Assembly: GCA_937897325.1 (NCBI GenBank)
Contig: CALCOY010000015.1
Coordinates: 62,001 to 126,000, forward strand
Source: an uncultured Shimia sp.
Lineage (GTDB): Bacteria > Pseudomonadota > Alphaproteobacteria > Rhodobacterales > Rhodobacteraceae
DNA: 64,000 nucleotides
Direction of reading: 5' to 3'
Shown: positions 49,472 to 58,251 of the stretch, one piece after another
Layout: each line of letters starts with the position of its first letter
How positions within the stretch are numbered: position 1 is the first letter of the stretch
Notes under the pieces: generated by a model
The model's input: only the letters and a program-made list of their open reading frames with translations
Told to the model about the DNA's origin: nothing
The model's database searches: none
Program-made: the position numbers and the translations under genes

Positions 49472-50026
49472 ATGGCGGAGAGGGCGCTGCAGGATCTGGG
49501 CGAAGACAAGTCGCTTCTGCTGGTTGATGATGATGAGCCGTTTTTGCGCAGGCTCGCCAAAGCCATGGAAAAACGCGGTTTTGAAATAGAAACTGCGGGC
49601 TCCGTGGCGGCGGGCTCGGCCATCGCGACCGCACGACCCCCAGCCTACGCTGTAGTGGATTTGCGGCTTGAAGACGGCAACGGGCTCGACGTTGTCGAGG
49701 TGCTGCGAGAAAAGCGTCCTGATGCGCGCGTGGTCGTCCTGACAGGTTACGGCGCCATTGCTACGGCTGTCGCCGCGGTCAAGATAGGTGCAACGGACTA
49801 CTTGTCAAAGCCTGCGGATGCAACAGACATCACCAATGCCCTTCTGGCCGTGGGCGATGACATGCCCCCACCTCCTGAAAACCCGATGAGCGCGGACCGC
49901 GTGCGCTGGGAACACATTCAGCGGGTCTATGAACTCTGCGATCGGAACGTCAGCGAAACGGCCCGACGTTTGAACATGCACCGACGTACGTTGCAGCGGA
50001 TCCTGGCGAAACGGTCGCCGCGCTAG
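49472..50026 (+). CDS. regA: Redox response regulator RegA/PrrA
   Basis: 184 residues. Receiver domain with VDDDEPF and phosphoacceptor Asp63 in VVDLRLEDGNG, Thr/Lys of the switch (LTGYG, LSKPADATD), a proline linker and a C-terminal Fis-type helix-turn-helix (NVSETARRLNMHRRTLQRIL). Global regulator of energy, carbon and nitrogen genes in response to redox state. Ribosome-binding site AAGGAGG. Confidence 0.97.
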   Translation: MAERALQDLGEDKSLLLVDDDEPFLRRLAKAMEKRGFEIETAGSVAAGSAIATARPPAYAVVDLRLEDGNGLDVVEVLREKRPDARVVVLTGYGAIATAVAAVKIGATDYLSKPADATDITNALLAVGDDMPPPPENPMSADRVRWEHIQRVYELCDRNVSETARRLNMHRRTLQRILAKRSPR

Positions 50027-50093
50027 TTTTAAAGGCGATAAGCAGCGCAGTTCGGCCAGTGTCCGTATCGCATCGGTATCGCGTCCGCGCAGA

Positions 50094-50576
50094 CTAGAGA
50101 TCGAAACGTTTTCGTACCTTGTCGACGACATATCCGTTGTTGAGTGGATAATCCTCGATCCAGCCGTAATCGACAAATCCACGGGATTGGTAATAGATTA
50201 GGCCACCTTCGTTGTCCGCGCGGATGTCTGCATTGATCCACGAGTATCCCATCGCTTTGGCTGCTTTGCGTGTGGCGTCGAAAAGTTTGGATCCGATACC
50301 CAGACCCGTCTGACCGATCTGGACAAATGTTCCGATCTCAAGCGCGTCGGGCGGAAGACCTTCAAACGGTCCAACCCACTGGAACCCGAGGATTGCCCCG
50401 TCCTGTTCGGCCACATGCCAGACCGACTTGTCGGGATCGGAACCGACCCAGTCCCAAAACTCGGCATCCGAGATGCTGTCTGTCAGGGCGGTTGTGCCGC
50501 CTTGGGCGATTATCTCGTTCAGCAGCCTTGCGGCCCCGGTTGCATCAAGCCGCGTGCCTTTGCGGATGTGGATCAT
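50094..50576 (-). CDS. GNAT family N-acetyltransferase
   Basis: 160 residues. The GNAT acetyl-CoA segment is visible as QIGQTGLGIGSKLFDATRKAAKAMG (R/Q-x-x-G-x-G/A loop), with INADIRADNEGGLIYYQSRGF as motif B. The substrate is unknown. The ATG overlaps the HD hydrolase stop by 4 bp, so the two are cotranscribed. Confidence 0.85.
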   Translation of the reverse strand: MIHIRKGTRLDATGAARLLNEIIAQGGTTALTDSISDAEFWDWVGSDPDKSVWHVAEQDGAILGFQWVGPFEGLPPDALEIGTFVQIGQTGLGIGSKLFDATRKAAKAMGYSWINADIRADNEGGLIYYQSRGFVDYGWIEDYPLNNGYVVDKVRKRFDL

Positions 50577-51172
50577 GTCATTTGCTCCAGCAATTCTCTG
50601 TGACGGGCGGTGTACGCATTTCGCGTCTCTACCGGGGGGCGCAACACGATATTGAGGCCCTGTGTCATTGCAGGGTCGGGCCTGCCGAAAAACTTGTTGG
50701 CCTCAGCTTCGGAAAATCCGGCGATCTGGGTGGCCTCCATCCAGGCACTGATGCGGTCAGCTTTCTTGATCTGACGTTTGATCGTTTGCGGCACTTTGGC
50801 GGGCAAACCAAAGCGCAAATGCACGGCGGCTGTCAGACGTTCGTCAAGCTCTCCGTAACCGGGGCCGACCGCCGCTTTGACTGGTGAGATCATGTCGCCG
50901 ATCACGTATTCCGGGGCATCGTGCAGCAAGGCTGCGAGCCTCCACTTGGCAGCGGCATCCGAGACGATACGGCTGAACAGATTTTCGACCAGCAAAGAGT
51001 GTTCTGCAACCGAATAGGCATACTCGCCCTTGGTCTGACCATTCCAACGGGCCACGAAAGCAAGCCCGTGTGCGATATCTTCGATTTCGATATCGACGGG
51101 TGTCGGATCTAGCAGATCCAATCTGCGGCCTGAAAGCATCCGCTGCCATGCACGGGGGGGTGTCTTCGCCAT
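50573..51172 (-). CDS. HD domain phosphohydrolase (YfbR-like)
   Basis: About 199 residues. The metal-binding HD domain is present: SVAEHSLLVENLF supplies the first His, ALLHDAPEYVIGDM the HD pair, and KKADRISAWME the last Asp. Proteins of this shape act as 5'-deoxynucleotidases. The frame is open to 51256 but AAAGAG before ATG 51172 fits better. Cotranscribed with a GNAT gene. Confidence 0.85.
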   Translation of the reverse strand: MAKTPPRAWQRMLSGRRLDLLDPTPVDIEIEDIAHGLAFVARWNGQTKGEYAYSVAEHSLLVENLFSRIVSDAAAKWRLAALLHDAPEYVIGDMISPVKAAVGPGYGELDERLTAAVHLRFGLPAKVPQTIKRQIKKADRISAWMEATQIAGFSEAEANKFFGRPDPAMTQGLNIVLRPPVETRNAYTARHRELLEQMT

Positions 51173-51321
51173 GTGCTCTTTGATGGCCGCAAGTCCGGCG
51201 GAGGGCAACGGGAAATCGTTGGCCCCAAGACGACATATCCGCCTTGAAAAAGTCATGCTTTTGTTGCGGTTTCTTGAACCTTTTGCTGTTCATTTGCCTC
51301 GGGGGAGTGAAGGAGTTTGGT

Positions 51322-51609
51322 ATGAGAATCGCTTTCTTTTTTGGTTGTTTGGTAACCCTGCACGGCACTTTAGCCCTGGCGAGGACATGTATGCCAGTTG
51401 CCGAAATGGAAACAGGTTTGATTGACTGGTACGCTGAAAGACCGGTGGCCGACCTCGCAGGTCCTCAGGTGGTTTTATGGGCTTCGGACACCACGCGCAG
51501 CTGGACGATCCTGCGATACCTTCCCAATGGGCAGGCTTGTGTCTTGGGTCAGGGTGTAGGCGATAGACCGACAGCTGAAAGCGATCTTGTGGCTGCCCTA
51601 GGCAGTTAG
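51322..51609 (+). CDS. Small exported protein of unknown function
   Basis: 95 residues. A clear signal peptide (MRIAFFFGCLVTLHGTLALA) and a mature part of about 75 residues with two cysteines (TCMPV and QACVLG). AAGGAG before ATG 51322. I do not recognise the family. It lies divergent from the HD gene and its end overlaps the convergent FkbM-like gene by 12 bp. Confidence 0.65.
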   Translation: MRIAFFFGCLVTLHGTLALARTCMPVAEMETGLIDWYAERPVADLAGPQVVLWASDTTRSWTILRYLPNGQACVLGQGVGDRPTAESDLVAALGS

Positions 51610-52269
51610 GATAAGATTGCCTTCGAATTGGCTGCTGACCTTGTAGCCCAGGTGGGGCGCGATTTGCAGCAGGGATTTGAGGATCGGTTCCTCATCATCA
51701 GCCTCGATAACCAACGTTGGTGCGTTGCCGACGAGCAGGTTTATGGCGCCACGCAGGGTTCTTTCCACGTCCATTGGGCCAGCGACGTGCAAAACACCGA
51801 CATCGCGATTCGACATGACAATATCATCGACTTTGCGTGCCTTCGCATTGGGGGAAAGCTGTGCAGGATGCAGTGCGGCTTGGGTCGGGCTGATATTCCT
51901 CAGTTCGTTCAGCGCGACGGTCTGAAGGGCCGCGTGATAGCTGATGGGATCAGGGTCTATGCAGTGCAGAACCGTTGTGCGCGTCATCGCCATGCTCAGT
52001 GCGGGCAGAAAGGCGCCATAAAGTGCGCCGACGCTGACGACATCGCGGGAAGTGGCATCGCGTTGAATCATTGCGGTCGTGCGGGGCTGATAGACATTGC
52101 CCGCATTCAGACATGAAATGACCGGATCAGACCTCAAGCGCTTTGGCAGACAAAACAGACCATAATCGTTCGCTGCGATTGTGACGTCGAACCGAGCATG
52201 ACCGATCGTTTCGGGCAAAATGCAAGGCGCGTCATCGAAGACCTGTTTAAATAAGGGTGAGATGGTCAT
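51598..52269 (-). CDS. FkbM-like methyltransferase fold, possibly inactive
   Basis: 223 residues. SVGALYGAFLPALS resembles a SAM loop (G-x-x-x-G) and HCIDPDPISYHAALQTVALN the following acidic strand of FkbM-type methyltransferases, in which a conserved Glu/Asp-Pro-Asp precedes a helix. The first acidic residue of the loop motif is not clear and the chain is short for the family, so it may be divergent or not catalytic. Located upstream of, and divergent from, ahcY, which recycles the SAM by-product; that may be chance. Confidence 0.5.
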   Translation of the reverse strand: MTISPLFKQVFDDAPCILPETIGHARFDVTIAANDYGLFCLPKRLRSDPVISCLNAGNVYQPRTTAMIQRDATSRDVVSVGALYGAFLPALSMAMTRTTVLHCIDPDPISYHAALQTVALNELRNISPTQAALHPAQLSPNAKARKVDDIVMSNRDVGVLHVAGPMDVERTLRGAINLLVGNAPTLVIEADDEEPILKSLLQIAPHLGYKVSSQFEGNLILTA

Positions 52270-52466
52270 TGAGCGTTCGATTCCGACTTCGTTGAGTGCT
52301 CTCTGATAGCTAAAAAAAAAGGTTACACCGAGACTAAAAAGGGGAATATTGACGCTTTTTCATCATGTTCTCGCGTGGCGTGCGGTTGATGCGCGGGATA
52401 AGCGCATTGTTTAGGATGATATGGCCTGATATGCGCAGCGCAAATTTGAGAAAGAGGATCTGAAGG
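52270..52466. other. Leader region of ahcY, no gene seen
   Basis: A 197-bp divergent gap between the FkbM-like gene and ahcY, with an A-run at 52312-52320. It must hold both promoters. I looked for a SAH- or SAM/SAH-type riboswitch and could not recognise one by eye, but could not exclude it. Confidence 0.35.
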
Positions 52467-53855
52467 ATGGCCAAGGACTATATCGTCAAAGACATCGCAC
52501 TGGCCGATTACGGCCGTAAAGAGCTTGATATTGCGGAAACGGAAATGCCGGGCCTGATGGCCTTGCGCGAGGAATACGGTGACAGCAAACCGCTGAGTGG
52601 CGCGCGCATTGTCGGATCACTTCATATGACGATCCAGACGGCTGTTCTGATCGAAACACTGGTGGCATTGGGGGCCGACGTGCGCTGGGCGTCGTGCAAT
52701 ATTTTTTCGACACAAGATCACGCAGCTGCGGCAATCGCGGCTGGCGATACGCCGGTTTTTGCGATCAAGGGCCAGACGCTCGAAGAGCATTGGGACTACC
52801 TTGATAGATCGTTCATGTTTGATGACGGGCCGAACATGATCCTTGACGATGGCGGCGACGCGACGCTTTACGTCCTGCTGGGCGCGCGTGCCGAAGCGGG
52901 GGAAGAGATCATTCCGGTGCCGACCTCAGAAGAGGAAGAAGTGATCAAATCACAGATCAAGAAGCGGATGGAGGCTTCGCCAGGCTGGTTCACCAAGGTG
53001 CGCGATCAGATTAAGGGCGTGTCAGAAGAGACCACGACAGGTGTAAACAGGCTTTATCAGCTTGTGCGGGACGGTCAGCTGCCCTTCCCTGCGATCAACG
53101 TCAATGACTCTGTCACCAAGTCCAAATTCGACAACAAGTATGGTTGCAAGGAATCGCTCGTCGACGGCATCCGTCGCGCCACCGACACGATGATGGCGGG
53201 CAAGGTCGCTGTGGTAATGGGATATGGTGATGTGGGCAAAGGCTCTGCTGCGTCCCTGGCGGGCGCAGGTGCGCGTGTCAAGGTAACCGAGGTTGACCCG
53301 ATCTGTGCGCTGCAGGCGGCGATGGACGGATTCGAGGTCGTTCTGTTGGAAGATGTGGTCGGCTCCGCAGATGTCTTTATCACGACGACAGGCAACAAGG
53401 ACGTGATCCGCATCGAGCACATGCGCGAGATGAAGGATATGGCGATCGTTGGCAACATTGGCCACTTCGACAACGAGATCCAGGTGGCTGCGCTCAAGAA
53501 CCACAAATGGACCAACATCAAGGAACAGGTGGACATGATCGAAATGCCGAACGGCAATCGGATCATTCTGTTGTCCGAGGGTCGCTTGCTGAATCTCGGC
53601 AACGCGACGGGCCACCCGTCCTTTGTGATGTCCGCATCATTCACCAACCAGGTGCTTGCGCAGATCGAGCTTTGGACCAACACGGATGCCTATAAGAACG
53701 AGGTCTACATTCTGCCGAAGCATCTGGATGAGAAAGTTGCTCGGCTGCATCTGGATCGAATCGGTGTGAAGCTGACAAAGCTAGACAGCGAGCAGGCCTC
53801 TTACATCGGTGTGAAACCCGAAGGGCCCTTCAAGCCGGAACATTATCGTTATTGA
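52467..53855 (+). CDS. ahcY: Adenosylhomocysteinase
   Basis: 462 residues. NAD-binding turn [13 protein letters not shown], the [16 protein letters not shown] active-site stretch, and the C-terminal [25 protein letters not shown] with the Lys-Tyr that reach the NAD of the neighbour subunit. Splits S-adenosylhomocysteine to adenosine and homocysteine, relieving product inhibition of methyltransferases. GAAGGAT-type ribosome-binding site before ATG 52467. A hairpin terminator follows. Confidence 0.98.
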   Translation: MAKDYIVKDIALADYGRKELDIAETEMPGLMALREEYGDSKPLSGARIVGSLHMTIQTAVLIETLVALGADVRWASCNIFSTQDHAAAAIAAGDTPVFAIKGQTLEEHWDYLDRSFMFDDGPNMILDDGGDATLYVLLGARAEAGEEIIPVPTSEEEEVIKSQIKKRMEASPGWFTKVRDQIKGVSEETTTGVNRLYQLVRDGQLPFPAINVNDSVTKSKFDNKYGCKESLVDGIRRATDTMMAGKVAVVMGYGDVGKGSAASLAGAGARVKVTEVDPICALQAAMDGFEVVLLEDVVGSADVFITTTGNKDVIRIEHMREMKDMAIVGNIGHFDNEIQVAALKNHKWTNIKEQVDMIEMPNGNRIILLSEGRLLNLGNATGHPSFVMSASFTNQVLAQIELWTNTDAYKNEVYILPKHLDEKVARLHLDRIGVKLTKLDSEQASYIGVKPEGPFKPEHYRY

Positions 53856-53877
53856 ATCCAGATTTGGCCAGACTTTG

Positions 53878-53906
53878 AAGCCGCTCCCATCCGGGGTCGG
53901 CTTTTT
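53878..53906 (+). terminator. Rho-independent terminator of ahcY
   Basis: AAGCCG at 53878-53883 pairs with CGGCTT at 53898-53903, extended inward by CCC with GGG after a small mismatch, and followed by five Ts. It begins 23 bp after the ahcY stop. Confidence 0.85.
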
Positions 53907-54005
53907 CGGTTGCCGCGAACGTGTCGAGTTCCATCAAGACCAACCAAGAAGAGCGGGCGATGCCCGCATGTGATGTTTGCGCCCCCATCCGGTGGCGCGG
54001 TTTGC

Positions 54006-54049
54006 GAGGGACGCTGTCCCTCCCCCTCCCTGGGATATTTGAGACCCAG
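54006..54049. repeat. REP-like double hairpin
   Basis: Two adjacent palindromes: GAGGGAC/GTCCCTC (54006-54012, 54016-54022, perfect) and CTGGG/CCCAG (54030-54034, 54045-54049), joined by a C-rich linker. From general knowledge of Rhodobacterales intergenic regions, a C-rich stretch ending in GGGATATTTGAGACC recurs in such genomes, so I read it as a repeat; only one copy is visible here. Confidence 0.4.
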
Positions 54050-54160
54050 AGAAGGGCAGGTTTTTCGCCATCTGGTTGACCTAGCGTCATTTCTACTTTG
54101 CCGAGTGCGCATTCCATGTCAAACTTCCCGGATGGGCGATGGCCCGCATGGGAGGAAAAT

Positions 54161-55414
54161 ATGAACAAATTGGTGTGGAGCGCTGCGGCGATGGCCGTGG
54201 CGGGAAGCGGGGCCTTTGCACAAGGCGCCAATGTTCCGGACAATCTGGAGAAGCTTTCGAATTTCCAGCAGACCGGCGTGACCGAGTTCACCTTTATCGA
54301 ACAGGATGGCGACTACGCGGATGGCATTCGGGAGACGCTGAAAAAGATCACGCTGCCTTCAGGGTTCAAGATCGACCTTTATGCGGTGGTGCCGGATGCG
54401 CGCCATATGGCGGTCGGGCCGCAAGGTGTGGTGACCTTCGTCGGCACGCGCAAGGACAAGGTCTGGTCGGTCACGGACCGGAACAAGGACCGGGTTGCGG
54501 ATGAAGTGAAGGATTTCGCACCATCCCTGCAGTTCAGCATTCCAAACGGGCCGTGTTTTTCGGCCGATGGGTTCCTTTACATTGCCGAACAGAACCGGGT
54601 GTTGCTGTTTCCAGCGGCGGAGTTCTTTTACGAAAGCCCGGATGTGGCCGCGTTCAACCTCGTGGCGCAGGGGGACCTGATCCCGCCGGAAGAAGAAAGC
54701 TTCAACCACACTGCGCGGGTCTGCGACATAGGGCCGGATGGGATGATCTACATCTCGCTCGGGCAGCCTTTCAACGTCGCGCCGCCCGATAAATTGGCGC
54801 TTTATGACAAGGTCGGGATCGGCGGGATCATACGGATGAACACCGATGGGACTGGGCGCGAGGTTTACACATACGGTGTGCGCAACTCCGTGGGGCACGA
54901 TTTCCATCCGGAAACGGGTGAGTTGTGGTGGACCGACAACCAGGTGGACGGGATGGGTGACGATACGCCCCCTGGCGAGATTAACCGTCAGGTGGCTGCG
55001 GGCCAGCATTTCGGACATCCCTGGTATGGGGGCGGATCGGTGCGAACAGCCGATTACGAGGGCGAAGAGGTACCTGTCGAGGTCGTCATGCCGATTGTCG
55101 AAACCGTGGCGCACGCCGCCGATCTGGGCATGACATTTTACACTGGGTCGATGTTCCCGGAGCAGTACAAGAACGCCATCTTTTCGGCGCAGCACGGGTC
55201 CTGGAACCGAACGGAACCAATTGGCGCACGCGTCATGGTCACAATGATTGACGAAGAAGGGAACGCATCAATCGAACCATTCGCCGAAGGCTGGTTGGAT
55301 GAGAACGGTGAGTATCTGGGCCGTCCGGTCGACGTCAAACAATTGCGAGACGGGTCCCTTCTGGTCTCTGACGATCTGGCGGGGGCCATCTACCGGATAT
55401 GGTACGAAGGCTGA
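54161..55414 (+). CDS. Periplasmic sugar/sorbosone dehydrogenase-like beta-propeller
   Basis: 417 residues. Sec signal peptide ending AFA near residue 22, then a beta-propeller with repeats of the GPDGMIYISLG and FHPETGELWWTDNQVDGMGDD kind, QHFGHPWYGGG and SAQHGSWNRTEPIG, all found in PQQ-dependent sugar (L-sorbosone/glucose) dehydrogenases. It likely passes electrons to the cytochrome encoded next, whose start overlaps by 16 bp. The sugar is unknown and PQQ use is inferred from family. GGGAGG precedes ATG 54161. Confidence 0.85.
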   Translation: MNKLVWSAAAMAVAGSGAFAQGANVPDNLEKLSNFQQTGVTEFTFIEQDGDYADGIRETLKKITLPSGFKIDLYAVVPDARHMAVGPQGVVTFVGTRKDKVWSVTDRNKDRVADEVKDFAPSLQFSIPNGPCFSADGFLYIAEQNRVLLFPAAEFFYESPDVAAFNLVAQGDLIPPEEESFNHTARVCDIGPDGMIYISLGQPFNVAPPDKLALYDKVGIGGIIRMNTDGTGREVYTYGVRNSVGHDFHPETGELWWTDNQVDGMGDDTPPGEINRQVAAGQHFGHPWYGGGSVRTADYEGEEVPVEVVMPIVETVAHAADLGMTFYTGSMFPEQYKNAIFSAQHGSWNRTEPIGARVMVTMIDEEGNASIEPFAEGWLDENGEYLGRPVDVKQLRDGSLLVSDDLAGAIYRIWYEG

Positions 55415-55977
55415 TACCCTACCTGATGGTGTTGCTTCTCGGCGGGCTGATGCTCGCCGGGACGGCAGCCTATGCACAGGACCGGGATGCCGGGCGCAAG
55501 GTCGCCGGCATGTGTCGGACCTGCCACGGGCTGGACGGCTATGCGAAGATCCCGATTGCTCCGCATATCGGGGGAGAGCCCGCCTCTTATCTGGCGGCGC
55601 AATTGCAGGCGTTCCGATCCGGTGTGCGCAAGCATGAGATGATGAGTGTTGTGGCCGCCAGCCTTTCGGATGCGCAAATCGACAACGTGGCGGCCTGGTA
55701 TGCGGGGCATGCCGTGGCGGCGACCGTGACGGAAGGTGAAGCGCCCGCCGCATGTACGGCGTGTCACGGGGCCGATGGGATGTCCCAGGCCGAAGATGTG
55801 CCGAACCTCGCTGGAGAAACGAACATTTACATCGACACGCAGCTCAAGGCGTTCAAGCGGGGCAAGCGGAGGCATGAGGTCATGAGCGACATCGCGGGAA
55901 GGCTCGACGATACCGAAATCCGTATGATTGCGGACTATTACGCGGCTATCGAGATCGAAATCACGCAGGTTGACTAG
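55399..55977 (+). CDS. Di-haem cytochrome c (c4-like)
   Basis: 192 residues. Signal peptide (IPYLMVLLLGGLMLAGTAAYA), then two tandem class I domains with CRTCH (39-43) and CTACH (119-123). Each domain has a late KHEMM/RHEVM region supplying a Met ligand. Probable periplasmic electron acceptor of the overlapping upstream dehydrogenase, feeding the respiratory chain. Confidence 0.9.
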   Translation: MVRRLIPYLMVLLLGGLMLAGTAAYAQDRDAGRKVAGMCRTCHGLDGYAKIPIAPHIGGEPASYLAAQLQAFRSGVRKHEMMSVVAASLSDAQIDNVAAWYAGHAVAATVTEGEAPAACTACHGADGMSQAEDVPNLAGETNIYIDTQLKAFKRGKRRHEVMSDIAGRLDDTEIRMIADYYAAIEIEITQVD

Positions 55978-55985
55978 GGGCGCGG

Positions 55986-56004
55986 GGCCGCTCAGGGTGC
56001 GGCC
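55986..56004 (+). promoter_or_regulatory. Hairpin abutting AEC transporter start
   Basis: GGCCGC (55986-55991) and GCGGCC (55999-56004) form a perfect 6-bp stem with a 7-base loop containing AGGG, the only Shine-Dalgarno-like bases before ATG 56005. It could modulate translation of the transporter. With no T-run it is not a typical terminator. Confidence 0.4.
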
Positions 56005-56934
56005 ATGTTGCCGATCCTTTTGAAGACCCTGCCTTTTTTCGCGCTGATCGGGCTGGGCTATGGGGCTGGGCGAACCAGATTCTTCACCCCCGAGGCGACA
56101 GCCTATCTGACAAGGTTCGTCTTTTACTTTGCGCTCTCGGCGATGCTGTTTCGGTTTTCCGCGAATCTGGATTTCGCGCAAGTTTGGGACCTGCAGTTGA
56201 TCTGGGCCTATCTGCTGGGCACCGGTGCGACGTGGTGGATCGCGATCCTGGTGGGGCGCACGCGGCTGCAAAGCATGTCCGTCACTGCAATTGAGGCGCA
56301 ATGCGCTGCCATCGGCAATGTGGGCTTTCTTGGTGTGCCAATGCTGACCTTGCTCCTCGGATCAGCGGCCATTGGGCCGATCATGCTGGCACTGGCTGTC
56401 GACCTGATCGTGTTTTCCAGCCTGATCGTCATTCTGATCACCGCAAGCCGAGAGGGCGGTCTGCGCCTGCGTCTGATGTGGGAGATACCCATTGGATTGG
56501 CTAAAAACCCAATGATAGTCTCTATATCTTCGGGTTTGATATGGTCTTCAGCTGGTCTGTCCATACCGCAGCCATTGGATGAATTTCTACTACTTTTGGG
56601 GGCCGCAGCTACACCCGGTGCGCTTTTTGCGATTGGGGCATCTTTGGCTGACAAATCTGCAGAGCGGCTGAGCCTCGCCTTGTGGCTGTCGACCTGCAAG
56701 CTTTTGATCCACCCGGCGCTTGTCGCTGTCGCGGTGCTCTACATCTTCGACGTTGATCCTTTCGCGGCTGGTGTGGTTATCGCGGCTGCCGCGATGCCGG
56801 TCGCCGGGAATGTCTACATTTTAGCGCAACATTATGGGATTGCACCGCAAAGGGCATCAGCCGCCATTCTCGTCTCGACCATGATCAGCGTTGTGACGTT
56901 GACCGCCGTGATTGCGTGGGTGCAGACATTCTGA
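56005..56934 (+). CDS. AEC family transporter
   Basis: 309 residues, ten hydrophobic segments in two halves, with the auxin-efflux-carrier pattern (LPFFALIGLGYGAGRTRFFT at the N-terminus, NVGFLGVPMLTLLLG in helix 4, AAAMPVAGNVYILAQHYG near the C-terminus). Bacterial members move dicarboxylates, malonate or amino acids. It starts 27 bp after the cytochrome stop. Substrate unknown. Confidence 0.88.
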   Translation: MLPILLKTLPFFALIGLGYGAGRTRFFTPEATAYLTRFVFYFALSAMLFRFSANLDFAQVWDLQLIWAYLLGTGATWWIAILVGRTRLQSMSVTAIEAQCAAIGNVGFLGVPMLTLLLGSAAIGPIMLALAVDLIVFSSLIVILITASREGGLRLRLMWEIPIGLAKNPMIVSISSGLIWSSAGLSIPQPLDEFLLLLGAAATPGALFAIGASLADKSAERLSLALWLSTCKLLIHPALVAVAVLYIFDVDPFAAGVVIAAAAMPVAGNVYILAQHYGIAPQRASAAILVSTMISVVTLTAVIAWVQTF

Positions 56935-56989
56935 GGCTTGCCGCACTTCCCGCCGCCCGATAGCGATAGACCCAATGAAGGAGATCAGC

Positions 56990-57814
56990 ATGGACACCAA
57001 TTCGGAAAACAGGGCCTTTGGCGGGGTGCAGGGCGTCTACACCCATGCCTCAGATGTCTGCGGTTGCGACATGACCTTCGGCCTTTACATGCCACCACGA
57101 GAAGGCCCGGTGCCGTTGCTTTGGTATCTCTCCGGGCTGACCTGCACGCATGAAAACGCCATGAACAAAGCCGGGGCACAGACCTGGTGCGCGGAACACG
57201 GGGTTGCCATCGTCTTTCCCGACACCTCCCCACGTGGAGAGGATGCGGCGGATGATGAAGCCTACGATCTGGGCAAGGGTGCCGGATTCTATGTCGACGC
57301 GACCGAAGATCCCTGGGCGCCGCATTTCAAGATGTGGTCCTACGTGACCGACGAATTGCCAAAGCTGCTTTTCCGCAACTTTGCGCTCGACGAGGAACGC
57401 CAGGGGATCACAGGGCACTCCATGGGCGGTCACGGCGCTTTGACAATCGCTATGGCTCATCCTGACCGGTTCGCAAGCGTGTCCGCTTTCGCCCCGATCG
57501 CCAACCCAACGGGCAGCGATTGGGGCAAGAAGCAGCTTTTGGCCTATTTAGGCTCTGATGAGACCGCTTGGCGGCGCCATGACAGCAGCGTCCGTATGCT
57601 TGAGGTCGGCTTTGACGGGCCAGTCCTGATCGATCAGGGGGCCAGCGACCAGTTCATCGATTTGCTACGGCCCGAGGCGCTGGCCGATGCTATTGCAACG
57701 CGCCGTCAGCCCGCGACGATGCGGCTGCAGAAGGGGTATGATCACAGCTACTTCTTTGTTTCCACTTTCATGGAGGATCACGTCGCATTTCATGCTGAGG
57801 CATTGCACGCGTGA
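56990..57814 (+). CDS. fghA: S-formylglutathione hydrolase
   Basis: 274 residues. Alpha/beta hydrolase with nucleophile Ser144 in TGHSMGGHGALT, and the family's LSGLTCTHENAMNKAG near 48-62 and FPDTSPRGED near 76-85. Releases formate and glutathione in formaldehyde detoxification. The partner glutathione-formaldehyde dehydrogenase is not in this window. GAAGGAG before ATG 56990 overrides the open frame to 56912. Overlaps the UPF0178 gene by 4 bp. Confidence 0.95.
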   Translation: MDTNSENRAFGGVQGVYTHASDVCGCDMTFGLYMPPREGPVPLLWYLSGLTCTHENAMNKAGAQTWCAEHGVAIVFPDTSPRGEDAADDEAYDLGKGAGFYVDATEDPWAPHFKMWSYVTDELPKLLFRNFALDEERQGITGHSMGGHGALTIAMAHPDRFASVSAFAPIANPTGSDWGKKQLLAYLGSDETAWRRHDSSVRMLEVGFDGPVLIDQGASDQFIDLLRPEALADAIATRRQPATMRLQKGYDHSYFFVSTFMEDHVAFHAEALHA

Positions 57815-58251
57815 TCTATGTCGATGGGGATGCCTGTCCGGTGAAGGCAGAGGTAGAAAAGGTTGCGACACGGCACCGCGTTTCGGTCAAAGTTGTCTCT
57901 AACGGTGGGATCAGGCCGTCTCAAAACCCTTTGTTAGAGACTGTTGTGGTGTCGGATGGTCCTGACGAAGCAGACAAATGGATCGCTGATAGGGCGGGTG
58001 CCGGTGACGTGGTGATCACCGGTGACATCCCGTTGGCGGCGCGCTGCGTCGAAGCGGGCGCCCGGGTGCTCAAACACAATGGCGAGGCGCTTACAGTTGC
58101 CAATATCGGGAACGTGCTGGCCACGCGTGACCTGATGGCAGATCTACGCGCAGCGGACCCGTTTCGGCAGGGGGGCGGCAAGGGCTTCACCAAGGCGGAC
58201 CGGTCGCGGTTTCTGGACGCGCTGGAACGGGAATTGAGGGCAGTGAAATGA
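57811..58251 (+). CDS. UPF0178/DUF188 protein (YaiI family)
   Basis: 146 residues. Starts MIYVDGDACPVKAEVEKVA, the family hallmark, with DVVITGDIPLAARCVEAGA as the second. The fold is PIN-like, so RNA processing is possible, but no member has a settled role. Starts with a GTG at 57811 overlapping fghA and overlaps the HAD gene at its end. Confidence 0.92.
   Translation: MIYVDGDACPVKAEVEKVATRHRVSVKVVSNGGIRPSQNPLLETVVVSDGPDEADKWIADRAGAGDVVITGDIPLAARCVEAGARVLKHNGEALTVANIGNVLATRDLMADLRAADPFRQGGGKGFTKADRSRFLDALERELRAVK

Larger units (their letters stand above)
53856..54160. other. Intergenic region with terminator and palindromic element
   Basis: A 305-bp gap between ahcY and the dehydrogenase gene. 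It holds the ahcY terminator, a double-hairpin palindromic element and the GGGAGG ribosome-binding site of the next gene. No coding frame here looks real on either strand. Confidence 0.5.

Noticed and set aside
53830-54291. Minus-strand frame between ahcY and the dehydrogenase gene
   Set aside because: Spans the ahcY terminator and a palindromic element, with no family features.
54359-55195. Minus-strand frame of 278 codons
   Set aside because: Antisense to the beta-propeller dehydrogenase, which has clear motifs.
55390-56301. Minus-strand frame of 303 codons
   Set aside because: Antisense to the di-haem cytochrome and AEC genes; no motif.
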